The position numbers and the translations under genes were made by a program. From Ceratodon purpureus (taxonomy: Eukaryota; Streptophyta; Bryopsida; Pseudoditrichales; Ditrichaceae): a DNA stretch of 64,000 nt. The stretch is from positions 19,007,981-19,071,980 of the forward strand of contig CM026421.1 in the NCBI GenBank assembly GCA_014871385.1, given 5' to 3'. Below are positions 1-10,375 of this stretch, piece after piece. The notes beneath the pieces were generated by a model that was not told the DNA's origin, did no database searches, and saw nothing but the letters and a program-made list of their open reading frames with translations. Position 1 is the first letter of the stretch; every line of letters begins with the position of its first letter.

Positions 1-213
1 GTGGAGATGGTTAATGACAATGCCACATATTTGCTTCGTGAATTGGATGGAACATTGTTCAAAATTCCAATTGCTGGCAAGCGCATCAAAGTATTCCGGA
101 GGAGGGATGGAAGACTTCTTTCTACTGACTTTGAATCCTTTCTAAGTCCACAGACTATGGATGAGGACATTGAAGATGAAGAAGAGGTTCAATCAGAGGA
201 CGAAGAAGAGTAG
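1..213 (+). mobile_element. C-terminal end of a Ty3/gypsy-type retrotransposon polyprotein (partial at window edge)
   Basis: The frame is open from the first base to a TAG at 211-213 and so continues upstream of the window. The peptide has the ATYLLRELDG and AGKRIKVFRRRDG patterns that I associate with the end of the integrase region of Ty3/gypsy polyproteins (tail after the core, chromodomain-less type). A short, very acidic tail rich in Asp and Glu follows. Only about 70 residues are visible, so neither the protease, reverse transcriptase nor integrase core can be checked. No clear long terminal repeat was found downstream. It could also be a domesticated or degraded copy. Confidence 0.6.
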
Positions 214-866
214 CATTGGCACATGCCGGAGGATGTGCAGGTTTAGAAGGGGTGCATGTCGTGATGTAAATACATATACCATGTAAAAACATCGAGAGAT
301 CAACCTTGAAGTCCTAATTCAAAAATTGGATGGAGATAGAAAAGGGTGGGGTCGTGGAGAGATCCACGGTCTTGGTTTGTACTACATCATGTCACTTAGC
401 TCAGGGGAATAGGGTGGCTGGTTGGCTGCTTATTTCCTGCTATCACTAGCGGTGCCAAGTTGCAGCTGCTCCGACCGAATCAACGGATCCGACGGGATTC
501 GAACCCGGAACCGGCTGGCAGCTTTCCAGGGACTCTGACAACCAACCAAGTCTACAACTTGGCGACAGATATTAGTCCCGGAGTGGTTTTATACCACTGT
601 GGTTAACCGTTTGGCTTTCGACTGACGGAACAGTACTCCTAGGTCTATTCTTTCTCACCTAGGTTATCTTTTGATAAATAAAAAGATGCCTTTGGCTGCT
701 AGTGTTTGTTTTACTATAAAGATAGCCATTATGATTTTATTGGAGTGTTAAAAGTGGAAGCAAGCTTCTCAAGGAAGCTACTAGGTTTAGAATAAAGATA
801 ACCAGGTAGCTTTGCTTCTCTTAGTTCACTCTGAGTAGTTTGGGTTTGGATTCAGTGTTTGTGGTG
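214..866. other. Non-coding stretch downstream of the retroelement tail
   Basis: No convincing gene is seen. The part from about 470 to 575 resembles a tRNA-derived sequence on the minus strand (separate entry). The rest could be the 3' untranslated region or LTR of the retroelement, but no TG...CA bounded repeat could be matched. Confidence 0.4.
472..575 (-). repeat. tRNA-like / SINE-like segment with a perfect Pol III B box
   Basis: Read on the minus strand, positions 489-505 contain GGTTCGAATCC, a perfect RNA polymerase III B box as found in the T arm of tRNAs, within a CGGG-loop-CCCG T-stem. A weak A-box-like TGGTTGGTTG lies about 40 nt upstream on that strand (near 550). I could not pair a 7-bp acceptor stem around it, so it is not an intact tRNA gene. 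It may be a tRNA-derived SINE head or the kind of tRNA-like segment seen in some plant repeats. Confidence 0.3.
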
Positions 867-1280
867 ATGGAATCACAAGATCCTGACGATTGGCAGTTGC
901 CCTTATCTCAATTACCGGTTGATCCAAGTCAACCATCTTCTTCAAGGCGGCGTTTGCGAGATGAGGCGGGGCCTTCTGAGCGTTGTGTGCAACCACGAAC
1001 AGAGCCAGGTATCTCGCAGTTTACACTTCCGGCCTTGCAATTGGATAACAGGGCTTTGGTTATCGTTTTGGAATCTGAGCCTACGCTTTCCGGGAACTAT
1101 CAAATGGTGTTTGAGGGGTGCTTTGAGAACAACAATGAAGGTCAAATGGTGAGCCGCATTTCTAGTGAAGTTGGCCATCGCTTTTGGCTTCAAGGGCAGC
1201 TCAATCTCCTGACCAGGGAACGGAGGGCAAGCTTCATCGCTGCGGTTATTTTGCGTATTTTGGAGTTTTTGAATGTTTGA
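867..1280 (+). CDS. Hypothetical protein, 137 aa
   Basis: An ATG at 867 opens a 137-residue frame ending with TGA. The first half is polar and rich in Ser, Pro, Arg and Asp (low complexity around residues 15-45). The second half, from about residue 55, is well mixed with alternating hydrophobic residues and ends in a hydrophobic-aromatic stretch (AAVILRILEFLNV), as in a small folded domain. I do not recognise the family. It lies close to retroelement remains, so it may belong to a mobile element or be a chance frame. No signal peptide or membrane span is evident. Confidence 0.3.
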   Translation: MESQDPDDWQLPLSQLPVDPSQPSSSRRRLRDEAGPSERCVQPRTEPGISQFTLPALQLDNRALVIVLESEPTLSGNYQMVFEGCFENNNEGQMVSRISSEVGHRFWLQGQLNLLTRERRASFIAAVILRILEFLNV

Positions 1281-2763
1281 AGTAGATACTTCCTTTTATT
1301 GGGCTTTTAGTGCTGATTTTGGCTTGTATTTAGCCTTAGTTTTGAGTTTTATTTCCACCAATTGATTTTATTTGGAGTTGGATGAAAGCTAGTTGCTTTC
1401 TTTACTTCTATCTATTTGACTTTGAGGTTTGTGGACCCAAAGATGACTTAGATTGGTGATAAGATAGAAATGGGGGGAGCCTATGGCTGGAAAGATGCCC
1501 TCATGGGCGAGGCATGGGCTGAGGTGGCCGGGTTTGGAAGGATATGGGGGGGGATTCCTCCTCTCTCCTTGTCGTTGTTTTAGTTTGTGAGGTGTGCTGG
1601 AGTGAAGAGAGCCGAGACTTGAATCGGACTCTGTGTATTGTGTAAGTGGATTTTGAATACAAAAATTGGTGGAGTTAAAGATGATGAGGATACGCTTCTT
1701 TTGGCGTTGATTTCACTTGATTTTGAGCCTTTATGAGTGTTTTGTGAGCGTTTGAGTGAGGAGTAGTCTGCTGTTACCCAAAGCGAGGAACAGAGATTTC
1801 GTACCTCTCCTACAGTCGCAACTCTTGTTGAAGCAAAGTGAAATTCAGAGGAAGTGAAGTACTTGTTGTTAGCTTTCCATAGAGATAACACACTTGCAGA
1901 GAGCATTCGTGAATCTTGAGTTATGAGCAAATAAGTTGAGTAGTATACACTGCCGCTCAAGATTTTATAGTAAAGTTTGAAGGCTCATATCTTACAGACA
2001 GTAGCTGTGTTTCAAATGAAAATTTGATACATTGTAGAAAACTGTCTTAGCTTTCAGAAGAGCTATCACTTATCCAAAGTGGAGCTCTAAAACGTTTTTG
2101 GTGACTGTTTTAGTACTGCTGGTCCAGAAGAAGTCCGAATTGAAGAATTGAAGATTTGAAGACTTGAAGAATTGAAGAGTCAAGTGAAGATTTACATTGC
2201 GAGGACCTATCCTATGTTGTGGGCATGTGGCTTTGTTATTCCTAGCCTGATTTGGAGGCTCGTTGTGAATTTTGTATTGTAAACTTTGTTGCGGGTTTGG
2301 CCTGAGGTAACAATCAGCCTTACCTCATTTTGTGTTGTCATTTTTGGCTTTGTAAACCTTGTTGCGGGTTTGGCCTGAGGTAACAATCAGCCTTACCCCA
2401 TTGATTGTCGTGGGCAACGAAGTGGGGTTAATGGCCCACATGGTTGAATCTTATGTCGTTCTCACAGTGAGACTGGGTTGATGACCAGTAGACTGTGAAT
2501 TTGAAAGTTTAGGATCCATATTCACGGACGGTTCAGCTCGTGGTCTGCCGTCCGTTCTACCCGTCCCGTATCCCGTGGTTTCTTATCCCTTCCTTGACCC
2601 TTGAGCCCCTAGAGCCATAACAGGATAGGCCAACGGGGAGCTGATTGAAGATTCAAGAACCGAAGGGACATTGATCGAGAATCCCTCCTCCCTAAGTCAA
2701 TTTCAGCTGCAGCCAGAATCCCTGTGATTTCCCAAAGCAAATTCCTCTCTACTCGACAACGTG
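1281..2763. other. Intergenic, with short tandem repeats
   Basis: No gene is supported. It holds a run of 7-10 bp imperfect repeats of the type GAATTGAAGA at about 2138-2185, and a two-copy direct repeat at 2278-2400. Around 2540-2630 a pyrimidine-rich stretch ends in CCATAACAGG, similar to the 3' end of some plant LTRs, but no matching second LTR is in view. Confidence 0.4.
2278..2400. repeat. Two-copy direct repeat, 50-bp units at a 73-bp period
   Basis: Positions 2278-2327 and 2351-2400 are near-identical (about two mismatches in 50 bp). Each contains GTTGCGGGTTTGGCCTGAGG followed by TAACAATCAGCCTTACC. The 23-bp spacer between them is unrelated. No coding function is evident. Confidence 0.75.
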
Positions 2764-3294
2764 ATGAAGTGTTTTCTGATGAAGCATCCCTACATTGAAC
2801 CAGGCCTGATTCTCCGAGAGGCTGGAACAAGGCACGGCGTTCAGAGGACAATTCCTCTATCCCAATGCTTTGAATCCATGCCTAGGGAAGAAGACGATTC
2901 AGAGGATTCTTCATGGACGAGTGATAGTAATTGTGCTTCATCGGTGGTCTTGCCAAGCGATGGTACTGCGAAGAATCCGACTATACTTGGAAATGAAGAA
3001 ACAAAAAAAGAATTTCCAATTCAATTTCAGGGACCTGTAACTCAAGATAGCCTTGAGGTGGTCTTCAAGGAGTTACTATGCACTGCAAAGACTCACAGTG
3101 AAATCCATCTTCACTTAGTGGCAGATTTGAAGCACATCAGGGGTAAGTATCGAAAAATGATAGCTCAGGGGGTGGTCCGCCCAGACCTAAATGATACCCC
3201 CCGATCATTTCCTCTCCGGGAGGGCGATTGGTCTCTTAAGTGCAAGCCAGGTCGGCTGGAGACCTCCAAGGCAAGAAAACGGTGCAAGACATAG
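2764..3294 (+). CDS. Hypothetical protein, about 176 aa
   Basis: An ATG at 2764 opens a frame ending with TAG at 3292-3294. The product is hydrophilic, with an acidic Ser-rich block (EEDDSEDSSW near residues 42-52) and a Lys/Arg-rich C-terminus ending KARKRCKT. The middle part contains a predicted helical segment. No signal peptide, membrane span or known domain is recognised. The basic tail would fit a nuclear protein, but that is inference. It sits in a repeat-rich part of the window and may be non-functional. Confidence 0.3.
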   Translation: MKCFLMKHPYIEPGLILREAGTRHGVQRTIPLSQCFESMPREEDDSEDSSWTSDSNCASSVVLPSDGTAKNPTILGNEETKKEFPIQFQGPVTQDSLEVVFKELLCTAKTHSEIHLHLVADLKHIRGKYRKMIAQGVVRPDLNDTPRSFPLREGDWSLKCKPGRLETSKARKRCKT

Positions 3295-3698
3295 TAATAT
3301 ACTTCTAGAAGTATGTAGTGCATCTGGTTGCACAGTTATTTGATACTAGGATAATGCATTGCATATTTAAAATAAATTGCAATATAGGTGGAAGAATGAA
3401 ACACATTAGTTTGCAAGAGTAAGGTTGGTTGGTTGGCATGGTGGAAGCCTATATTTGTTGACCTACGGTGTAGGTAGCCTTCCTGTGCATTCAAGATTAA
3501 AATGTTTGTTATCTGCACTTGTATTGTCACTGATTTCATGAAATATATACGCATTCTGCAAAACAAGAAATCCGATATTGAAAAGGTTCATATTTTATTA
3601 CTTGTCTCTATGAAAAGAACAGAAGGTATTTTCAAACAAGGGACAGCAATATACGTACTACAACGATTATAGGAATCTCTCTTAACTTCTAGGATACA
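3295..3698. other. Intergenic, nothing recognised
   Basis: This is AT-rich sequence between two small opposing ORFs. No gene, RNA or repeat was recognised. Confidence 0.4.
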
Positions 3699-4118
3699 TC
3701 AACAGTTGTGAGTACATGATACCATGGAAGGGCAGCCACATACAATGCTCCCGGTCTCACGTACTGGTTTCTTCCACCTAGAGTGTCCTTTCAAAAGGGA
3801 CACGTAACTACTGCTAGGTTTTACTCCCTTAAACTGTTCAGTTTTTGGAAAGAGGACAACCTTCTTGGCTTCTGAAGCTTTGGAATGGACACCTACAGAC
3901 ACTGTCCTTTTCCGCTTCAAAAGGAGGGGCCCGGATGACAAGGCTTGAAGACGTCCTCCACGATCGAGCCCGCGCATAACAGTACGAAGGGAAGACGGTA
4001 CTCCTTCTGATGTTTTTGGCGCAAGTGCCTGCACCACATCAGCCATGGTTGCTAAGAACTCCAGTACCTCTGCCTCCAGTCTTTGCATCTGGAGGTTAGC
4101 TTCTGGAAGCGAAAGCAT
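3699..4118 (-). CDS. Hypothetical protein, about 139 aa, helical N-terminus and basic middle
   Basis: The ATG at 4118 (minus strand) gives about 139 residues. The open frame extends upstream without another ATG. The first 35 residues form a likely amphipathic helix or coiled coil (QMQRLEAEVLEFLATMADVV). A basic stretch with LLKRKRTVSVG follows. I do not recognise the protein. It lies 350 bp downstream of the zinc-finger/Ulp1 gene A on the same strand and could be a further 3' exon of that element or a separate small gene. No splice linkage was found. Confidence 0.3.
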   Translation of the reverse strand: MLSLPEANLQMQRLEAEVLEFLATMADVVQALAPKTSEGVPSSLRTVMRGLDRGGRLQALSSGPLLLKRKRTVSVGVHSKASEAKKVVLFPKTEQFKGVKPSSSYVSLLKGHSRWKKPVRETGSIVCGCPSMVSCTHNC

Positions 4119-4471
4119 TACAGAGGACGACGAAAGCTTAGAAAATGACACTACTGATGGAGTAGAGAAGAGAGACTTAGGAATGTGACAAGCTCACTCT
4201 TATATACAACCAGCAGGCCTTGGGATGTTTACCGAGTCCACGTCCTCCTTGTGACACATTGCGATGACGTCACAAACCCTAAACATCTATAAAATATAAT
4301 ACTGCATTGCCACACCAAAGCACAGATGTATAATATACTGGCAACTATATTGAAAATATAGGATTCTTTATCTACAATGTACCTCACTGAAATGAGATAG
4401 GATCCAGTAATCTGTACAAAATTGTAATTTTCTCCACCTTTATAATTTCGTCAATCATCTGTCATGTTTCG
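4119..4471. other. 3' flank of gene A
   Basis: AT-rich sequence between the stop codon of gene A and the small ORF downstream. It presumably holds the gene A polyadenylation region. Nothing else was recognised. Confidence 0.4.
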
Positions 4472-7400
4472 TCATCCTATGTATATTAATTCTTCTTTTT
4501 CTACTTTTAAACCGCTCTTCTCTTTGATTCTTCCAGACCGTCTTCTCGGAGAATTTCTGTCATAACTACCTTGTTCTTGGCTCTTATTGTCTCTTACACT
4601 TTGATCATCGAACCCTACTGTCACCTTGCACGTCGATGTCTCCACTGCACCATTAAGAATAGCATTTGCCACAGCAGTCCGCAAGTCATCTTTCATCTCA
4701 AGTACCTCCTTCATTCCAAAGGTGTTCGACAACTGCAAAAGGTGATTGAAATGTGTTAGTCCTTACAACTTCATCAGATTTCATTGTAAGGGACCGTAAC
4801 ATGTCCTAGAGGTGCTGCCATAACAAGAATTGCAAGACAAATATGAAGTAAGGGACAAAGAAATGATAAACAGGGCCTCACCTCCACGCCCCAGTCCATA
4901 AACTTATCGTCTTCGATAAAAGTTAAGTACAGGACTATATAACACATTACAAAATATCCGCAGGACCAGTCATCTTCTTGCTGGGGAGCTCGCACTCTTA
5001 TCCAAGACTTTAAGTCAGTTGCATTGACCCACATGGGAGACCCTTCCTCATGTCCAAGCGCCATGCACCATAGTTTTCCAAGCGCTTTGTGAAGCTCAGC
5101 TGTGCCATGGAAGGAGTCTCCGCCATTAGAATCAAACTTCAGGAAAAACTGCTCTGAGAGCACCGCCAAGCTCCAGTGCTGTCCTTGCACAATTGGGACC
5201 ATGATTGTGGAACCTTCGAGGTGCCTAAATCCCGAACTCATGACATAAAAATTTTGTAATGCATTGGCATCGCTTGTATTGCATATAAGATTATGCAATC
5301 CAGATGCTAACAGAGAGTTGCAGAGGAGCACGTCGGGAGGCATGCAGTCTTGGAAAATAGCGCAGAAAAAGTCCATCACCGGGGAACTGACCTTGCCATG
5401 ACTGGAGTCAATGTTTTGCATGTCCGGAGTGGGGTAAAGTATTGTGCTGCCTCCTCGGAAGACAAATGTTAGAAACCCTCTTCCAGCTGGGCCTGCCTCT
5501 TCTGCTATGCGTTCCAAGGACAGCTTATAAACACTGCAGAAAAGACACGGAGGAATAATAATGAGTACAACGCAAGGTTTAAACATTACATCTATTTTGC
5601 AGTTCAGTGACAACCAAATACAGGAGTCGTTTTCGCTTTTGTAGGGAGGGAACGGTATGTTCTTATATGCTTTAAGTAATGTACATGACAAGGGCTACTT
5701 GCTACACTACCTAGACGATGCGGTTCCCAAGGCAGAAATCACTGGTGGTGCAGCACTGATGGGCGGCTGCGTTCCAACCAGCACGACCTCCAAGTCTTTG
5801 GGATCATGCGTTTTGAGAGCTGGTGGTGCACTTGCCGTCTTGGAAGGTGCTTGTGCACCTTTCGATGGAAAAGCAACTCTCAACCAGTGTGGTGTAAGAC
5901 GCGAGGGAGGTGTTGACGGAGAAGATGCGGTAGGACCTGCCTGTGGAGGTGTCGGGCAGACACTTGCCAATGGAAAGGCATTCCGAAAAGTCATTGTTGA
6001 TGCAGTAGCTCCAGACTTTACCATCTGACCTGTGAATTGAGATGGTTCTGCTAGGTCTTGAGCTGGATAACCTTCCTCCTCCGGTCCAAACTTCAGTGGC
6101 CGCATTGGGGAAACAACAAAAGTTCCACATGATGGCCCTATTAGCAGTGCTAGATGAGCTGGAGTTTCTCTGAACCACCCCAGTCCAGGTTGTATTACAG
6201 GTGGAGTCGGGTTCTTAATATGTTCGTAAAGAAGCCGCCTCTCTCTCTCCCCTCCATCAGCCTCGGGAGACACCTCAACGTTTGCCCAGTCAATTTGGAA
6301 AGATTGAGAGCTAATCAACTGCGAACAGAAGGGAATGTCTAGATGAGTCAGATCAATGGGTGCTGGTGCTCCCGTGTATCCCAATCGATGTAGGGTCAAC
6401 TCCAACTCCTTCTCCCGAAGGTCCATCAGCGATTGGACAGCCTTGTCAACGTACTGTTTTAGGGAAGGTGGTGGATAGGGGACATTGTCCAGGCCAAGCA
6501 TGCCCCATCCTACGTCAACATCTTCACGCACATACAGAATTTTTGACGTCACCTATCAGAACAATCACGGAAATATAGAAATTAGTTATGTTTGTACTCT
6601 GCAGTAGAGAGCCGCTTTGATAGCACATCCAAGTACAAGTACATTACATTCTTCAAGGAGGATGTCTTACCTCATCACAGTGTTGGCGAAGTGCAGTTGG
6701 ATCCGCTGGACCAAAAGACCACCACATCGCTGCAAGTTCGTCGCCATAACCTTTAGTTCGATGCATGTCGAGTACAGCACGACGAGCTACCCGGGACAAG
6801 AATCCTTCTATTTTCTGCAGAACTGCTTCTTGGTTCCACCCCTCGTAAGCCATTAATGCAACCATATCGTTTGAGCATCTACTTAATGGCTCGCAGAACC
6901 CTACTTTGATACATGGAAACAGGGACCATCCAATGTCAACTATGTCCTACACACAGGACGACAGTCTCTGAGATTCTGTCTCCTGTTTTGCAATGAAAAG
7001 GAGCTTATCTCTAGTCATCCCATTCAGGGGATGTGCAAGAGGACAAGAACGACCCGAGGATAGGCGCGTGTACAACTTCAGGGCTCGGATTATATGAGGG
7101 CACTCAAGCTCCAGGGTCGTAGACTCTGTTCCCGACTCCTTCTGCAAGACAGAAATTATCTTGTCAAGTTCATCTGCAGTATGTTCCCAGGGTCTTTCAG
7201 GCAGCCCCTTCACCACTTCTCTAGTAAGGATCCTGAAAAGAGGAGACCATCCCCAAGTCTTATCCTCCAATTTCACTTTCTCCTTTTTTTCAAAGAGCTG
7301 GAGCTCTTTATGTATATAGGCGCTGCGCTTCTCTTGTAGAGCAACCTCCGCATTGAGCTTCTTGGAGACGTAGTCTGCCTTCTCTACGAGGTACCTCAGA

Positions 7401-9871
7401 TACGATCCCAATTTTGCTAGCTCAGTAGACCTCCCCTTACTGTCTTTGACGTCAATATACGGATTCCATGGCTTAACAGACATCATAACGAATTGGACAA
7501 CGTCTGCGTGGTGTTCTCCGTCCTTCCCAGCACCCTGTAGTGCAACACAACACCGTTATAAAACTTCAAGTCAGTACACTTTGTGTTTCACATGACAGTA
7601 TGAACACCACAGAGGCAGGAAACAATGATGCTGCTTGCCAAGTATGCGCATTCAGATGCACTCAGCTCTTTAGAGTCCTCTTCTGCAGTACAAGAGGTTC
7701 AGGATATTACCTGAGCCTCCCGCCATGCCACCCAGGGTCCGATGGATTCAAGAATCTTTCCTTCAAGTTCGCCCTTGTGTTCCAGTTCTTCCAGTGCCCT
7801 CATGCAGGTATCAGGGTCATGCAGAACATTTCTCTCCACTATTATTCGCTTTGGTGATTCATGGAGCAGATAATAGAGGCCTGCCATGCTTTGAGGAACT
7901 GGGGGTGGTCCTAGGTTGTATTCAGAATCCACAGTGAGGGATGTTGCGTATCTCTTCGCTCTCTCTATTACCGCCTCCTTTGTGATGTTGTCATCGATGT
8001 GGTGCGGATTCTCATTGTTCAATGGTACTGCATCACCGCCTGTGGTTTCACTCTCTACCCTCTCGACCACATTAGTAATCACCTCGTTTACAAAGCCCAT
8101 TTCATCAGAGGTTGCACTACCATCGTTGTGCAGTGGTCTGTGTCCTGCAGGTTCTGATCTATAAAACTGCGACACGTAATCAACGTCCATGGAAGCAGTA
8201 GGATCCATCGTCGCATTGGCTTTCGTAGGCGGCATTACCTTGATTTTCTTCATTTCCCTTTTCTCCTCTGAAGCCGCTTTCCTCTTCACTTCAGGTGTGA
8301 TGGCAATGGCTGCATCCTCCTTATTCCTTGACCTCAGATTCGCAGTTCGAGTGTCTTGTTTCTTCTTCACACCTCCAACACTCTCGCCTGGGTTTATGCT
8401 CTGATTCTGTGCTGCACCTGCTGCCTTGACTACTCCCTCAGACGGGTTGGAAGAAACCTCTGCTCCCTCCTTGAAAGTGACCTTCTTCTTGGTACAGTTT
8501 ACCTTGCTTTCTCCCCCCGACTGCTTCAAAGGTACCTGTGCTCCTCCCTTGTTCTTGACGTTCTTCTTCGTTGAGTTTGTCTTGCTATCTCTGGCCGAGT
8601 GCTTGGAAGGTACCTGTGCTCCATCCTTGTCCTTGACCTTCTTTTTGATTAAGTTGAGAGGATTAATCAAAAGTCTGGTCGACTCCTCTGGACCTGTGTC
8701 TGTTTTGTCCTGCATCTGCGTTCCCGACTCTGATGTATGCGGATTCCAAGGACGTTTCCCCTCATTTGCAGGGAACTTAAGCCCAGCTTCTGAGAGAATG
8801 TCTTTCACAACTCCTTGTTCGCTCGGAAGAAAGGTAGGGTACATCTTCAAGACGCCACGACCCACATCATTCCACCCATCGCACTGATCCTTGTACCTAT
8901 GGTAAGAGAGTGCATTCTTGTCGGTGAAATCAAAATGACAGTACTTGCACCAATAGTAATAGCGTTTTTCTAGACTTGGATTATGCCAGTAATGATATCG
9001 GCACTCATAATGTGCCTCGATTACAAGGTCCTTGTACTCCTTCTCGGTGTAAAGACATGCACACGGAACTCTGCCTTGCTTTAGTTCTGCTCGATAAACA
9101 GGCTCCCCTTTTGCAGTAGTAACACCCTACATTGTATATAACGTCACAATACGTCAGTTCATTTTGCAGAGTCGGGGGGAACAAGGAATACAGATGGAAA
9201 TGGACAATGGAGTGGAAATCGTGAATTAATACCTCCAGCCTTCCCTGACCTCCTCCAGTCACCAAGTCCTTCCATTTCTCGAATCCCAACTCCTGAATGA
9301 GGCGCTTGTCTTCATTCACAATTAATTTCTCCTCTCCAGCAATTACTATACGTCCTGCTGTGATTCCAACATCAAATAAAGATAATGATGGCTTACTTGA
9401 ATCCAGAGCAGGTTCACCCATTCGTTTTTTGACCTTAATCATACGCTTTCCATTCAGGTCCTCGAAGTCAGAGTCGCCACTTGTAGCAGACTCTTCCTGA
9501 AATTCTCTGGAACCTTTCTCAAGTATCCTTCCACGCAACCCAAGTAATGGCTCCACAGCTGCCTCAATAGTCTCGTCCTTTCCAGCCATTCGCTGCGTTC
9601 TTGCACGTGTATTTCTAACAGCACTATCTAAAACCCAATGCATTTTAGGGTTCCAATCCTTTGTACACTTGCATCAATCCTCAACCCCACTGCAACTCTT
9701 TCAAATCCTATCAGAGAATAATACTTGCAGTCCCTTGAAAACCCCGAAATGAGCAGAAATAAAAAAAACCCAACATAGAGAAAATCCATCAAAGATGTAG
9801 CCTCCAGCAGCAAGCAAACCCTAGATTCGCTTACCTGAATCAACCATAGACGCAGCCCTCGCACGTCCCAT
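4472..9871 (-). CDS. Gene A: BED-like zinc finger / Ulp1-type (C48) cysteine protease fusion, with an in-frame TAG
   Basis: My seven-exon model is 9871-9835, 9627-9233, 9126-7711, 7534-6671, 6552-5711, 5533-4882 and 4732-4472. All junctions are GT-AG and phase-consistent, giving 1489 codons. Residues 204-226 form a C-x2-C-x12-H-x5-C finger resembling BED fingers. Residues 304-381 are three 26-residue Lys-rich repeats. A novel region follows (PWNPYI, WGWSPLFR and ECPHIIRALKLY motifs). The C-terminal part is a Ulp1/SENP-like domain with His in GQHWSL (about 1304), Asp in LKFDSN (about 1319), Gln in APQQ and Cys in DWSCGYF (about 1376). The last exon has a basic RRRSGRIKEK stretch. In yeast and animals this family removes SUMO or NEDD8-like modifiers; the substrate here is unknown. 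A TAG at 6949-6947 (codon 812) interrupts exon 4 and separates the finger half from the protease half. The copy may therefore be a recent pseudogene or expressed as two parts. Gene B is a paralogue. Confidence 0.65.
6947..6949 (-). other. In-frame TAG stop inside exon 4 of gene A
   Basis: The minus-strand frame reads Ser-Ser-Cys-Val-TAG-Asp-Ile-Val-Asp-Ile-Gly-Trp. The paralogue B has Ser-Phe-Cys-Ala-Glu-Leu-Val-Gly-Lys-Met-Gly-Trp at the same place with no gap. The TAG therefore replaces a Glu codon and is not an unrecognised intron. Confidence 0.8.
8416..8649 (-). repeat. Three 78-bp in-frame repeats (26 aa each) in gene A
   Basis: Three consecutive 26-residue units occupy residues 304-381. 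Each starts KK-x-V and carries a G-A-(Q/E)-V-(P/S)-(S/L)-(K/N)-x-S type core. The first two are closest (KDGAQVPSKHS and KGGAQVPLKQS), the third more diverged. The region is strongly basic. The paralogue B lacks it, so it expanded after the two copies separated or was lost from B. Confidence 0.75.
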
Positions 9872-10375
9872 CACAGATAACTACGCCCTCCTCCTCCTCC
9901 TCAGACCTCACTCCCTTCGACTCAGGTACCGTGCAGCAACCCTGAAAACGTTTGCGAATTTTTGGAAGTGAACATACTCCCATCACTCAACCAGGACACC
10001 CTACCCTCTCTCAGTCGCAAACCAGGACTTCACTATGGCGCCACGGCCCGCGTGAAGAAGGCACGAGGAGCGCAGCACACCGCACAAGACTGTAGAAAGG
10101 CCGCACCAGCAGGACAACAACGAAGTAGCACACACTCAACTAAACCCCAGAAAGAAGAAAGGACGAACTTGATGCCTACTAAGGCGATTTTGACGTGGGT
10201 GCTGAAACCTCGACGTTCGTGGGAGGATAATGAGCCCTACAATAGTAGTCCTAATAAGTTCATGATACAGTTTTCAAATTGATTAAATTTCATGTCATTA
10301 ATTACTCTCGAACTTCTTGTATAGTTTCCCTGATCTGATCCAAATCTCACTCCTTTACATCATAGTCTAAAGCAA
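9872..10375. other. Upstream flank of gene A
   Basis: This is the likely promoter and 5' untranslated region of gene A (CT-rich on the plus strand just upstream, at 9885-9950). A 106-codon plus-strand frame here has no recognisable features and is left out. Nothing else was recognised. Confidence 0.4.

Noticed and set aside
5657..6028. Plus-strand frame of 123 codons within gene A
   Set aside because: It is antisense to exon 5 of gene A, whose splice phases and homology to gene B support the minus strand.
6947..7534. Hidden intron at the gene A TAG
   Set aside because: Paralogue B is continuous and aligned without a gap over this point, so an intron is not needed; splicing from the nearby GT would remove conserved residues.
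7725..8887. Several plus-strand frames across gene A exon 3
   Set aside because: They are antisense to the repeat-bearing exon; the minus-strand frame continues into the finger and matches paralogue B.
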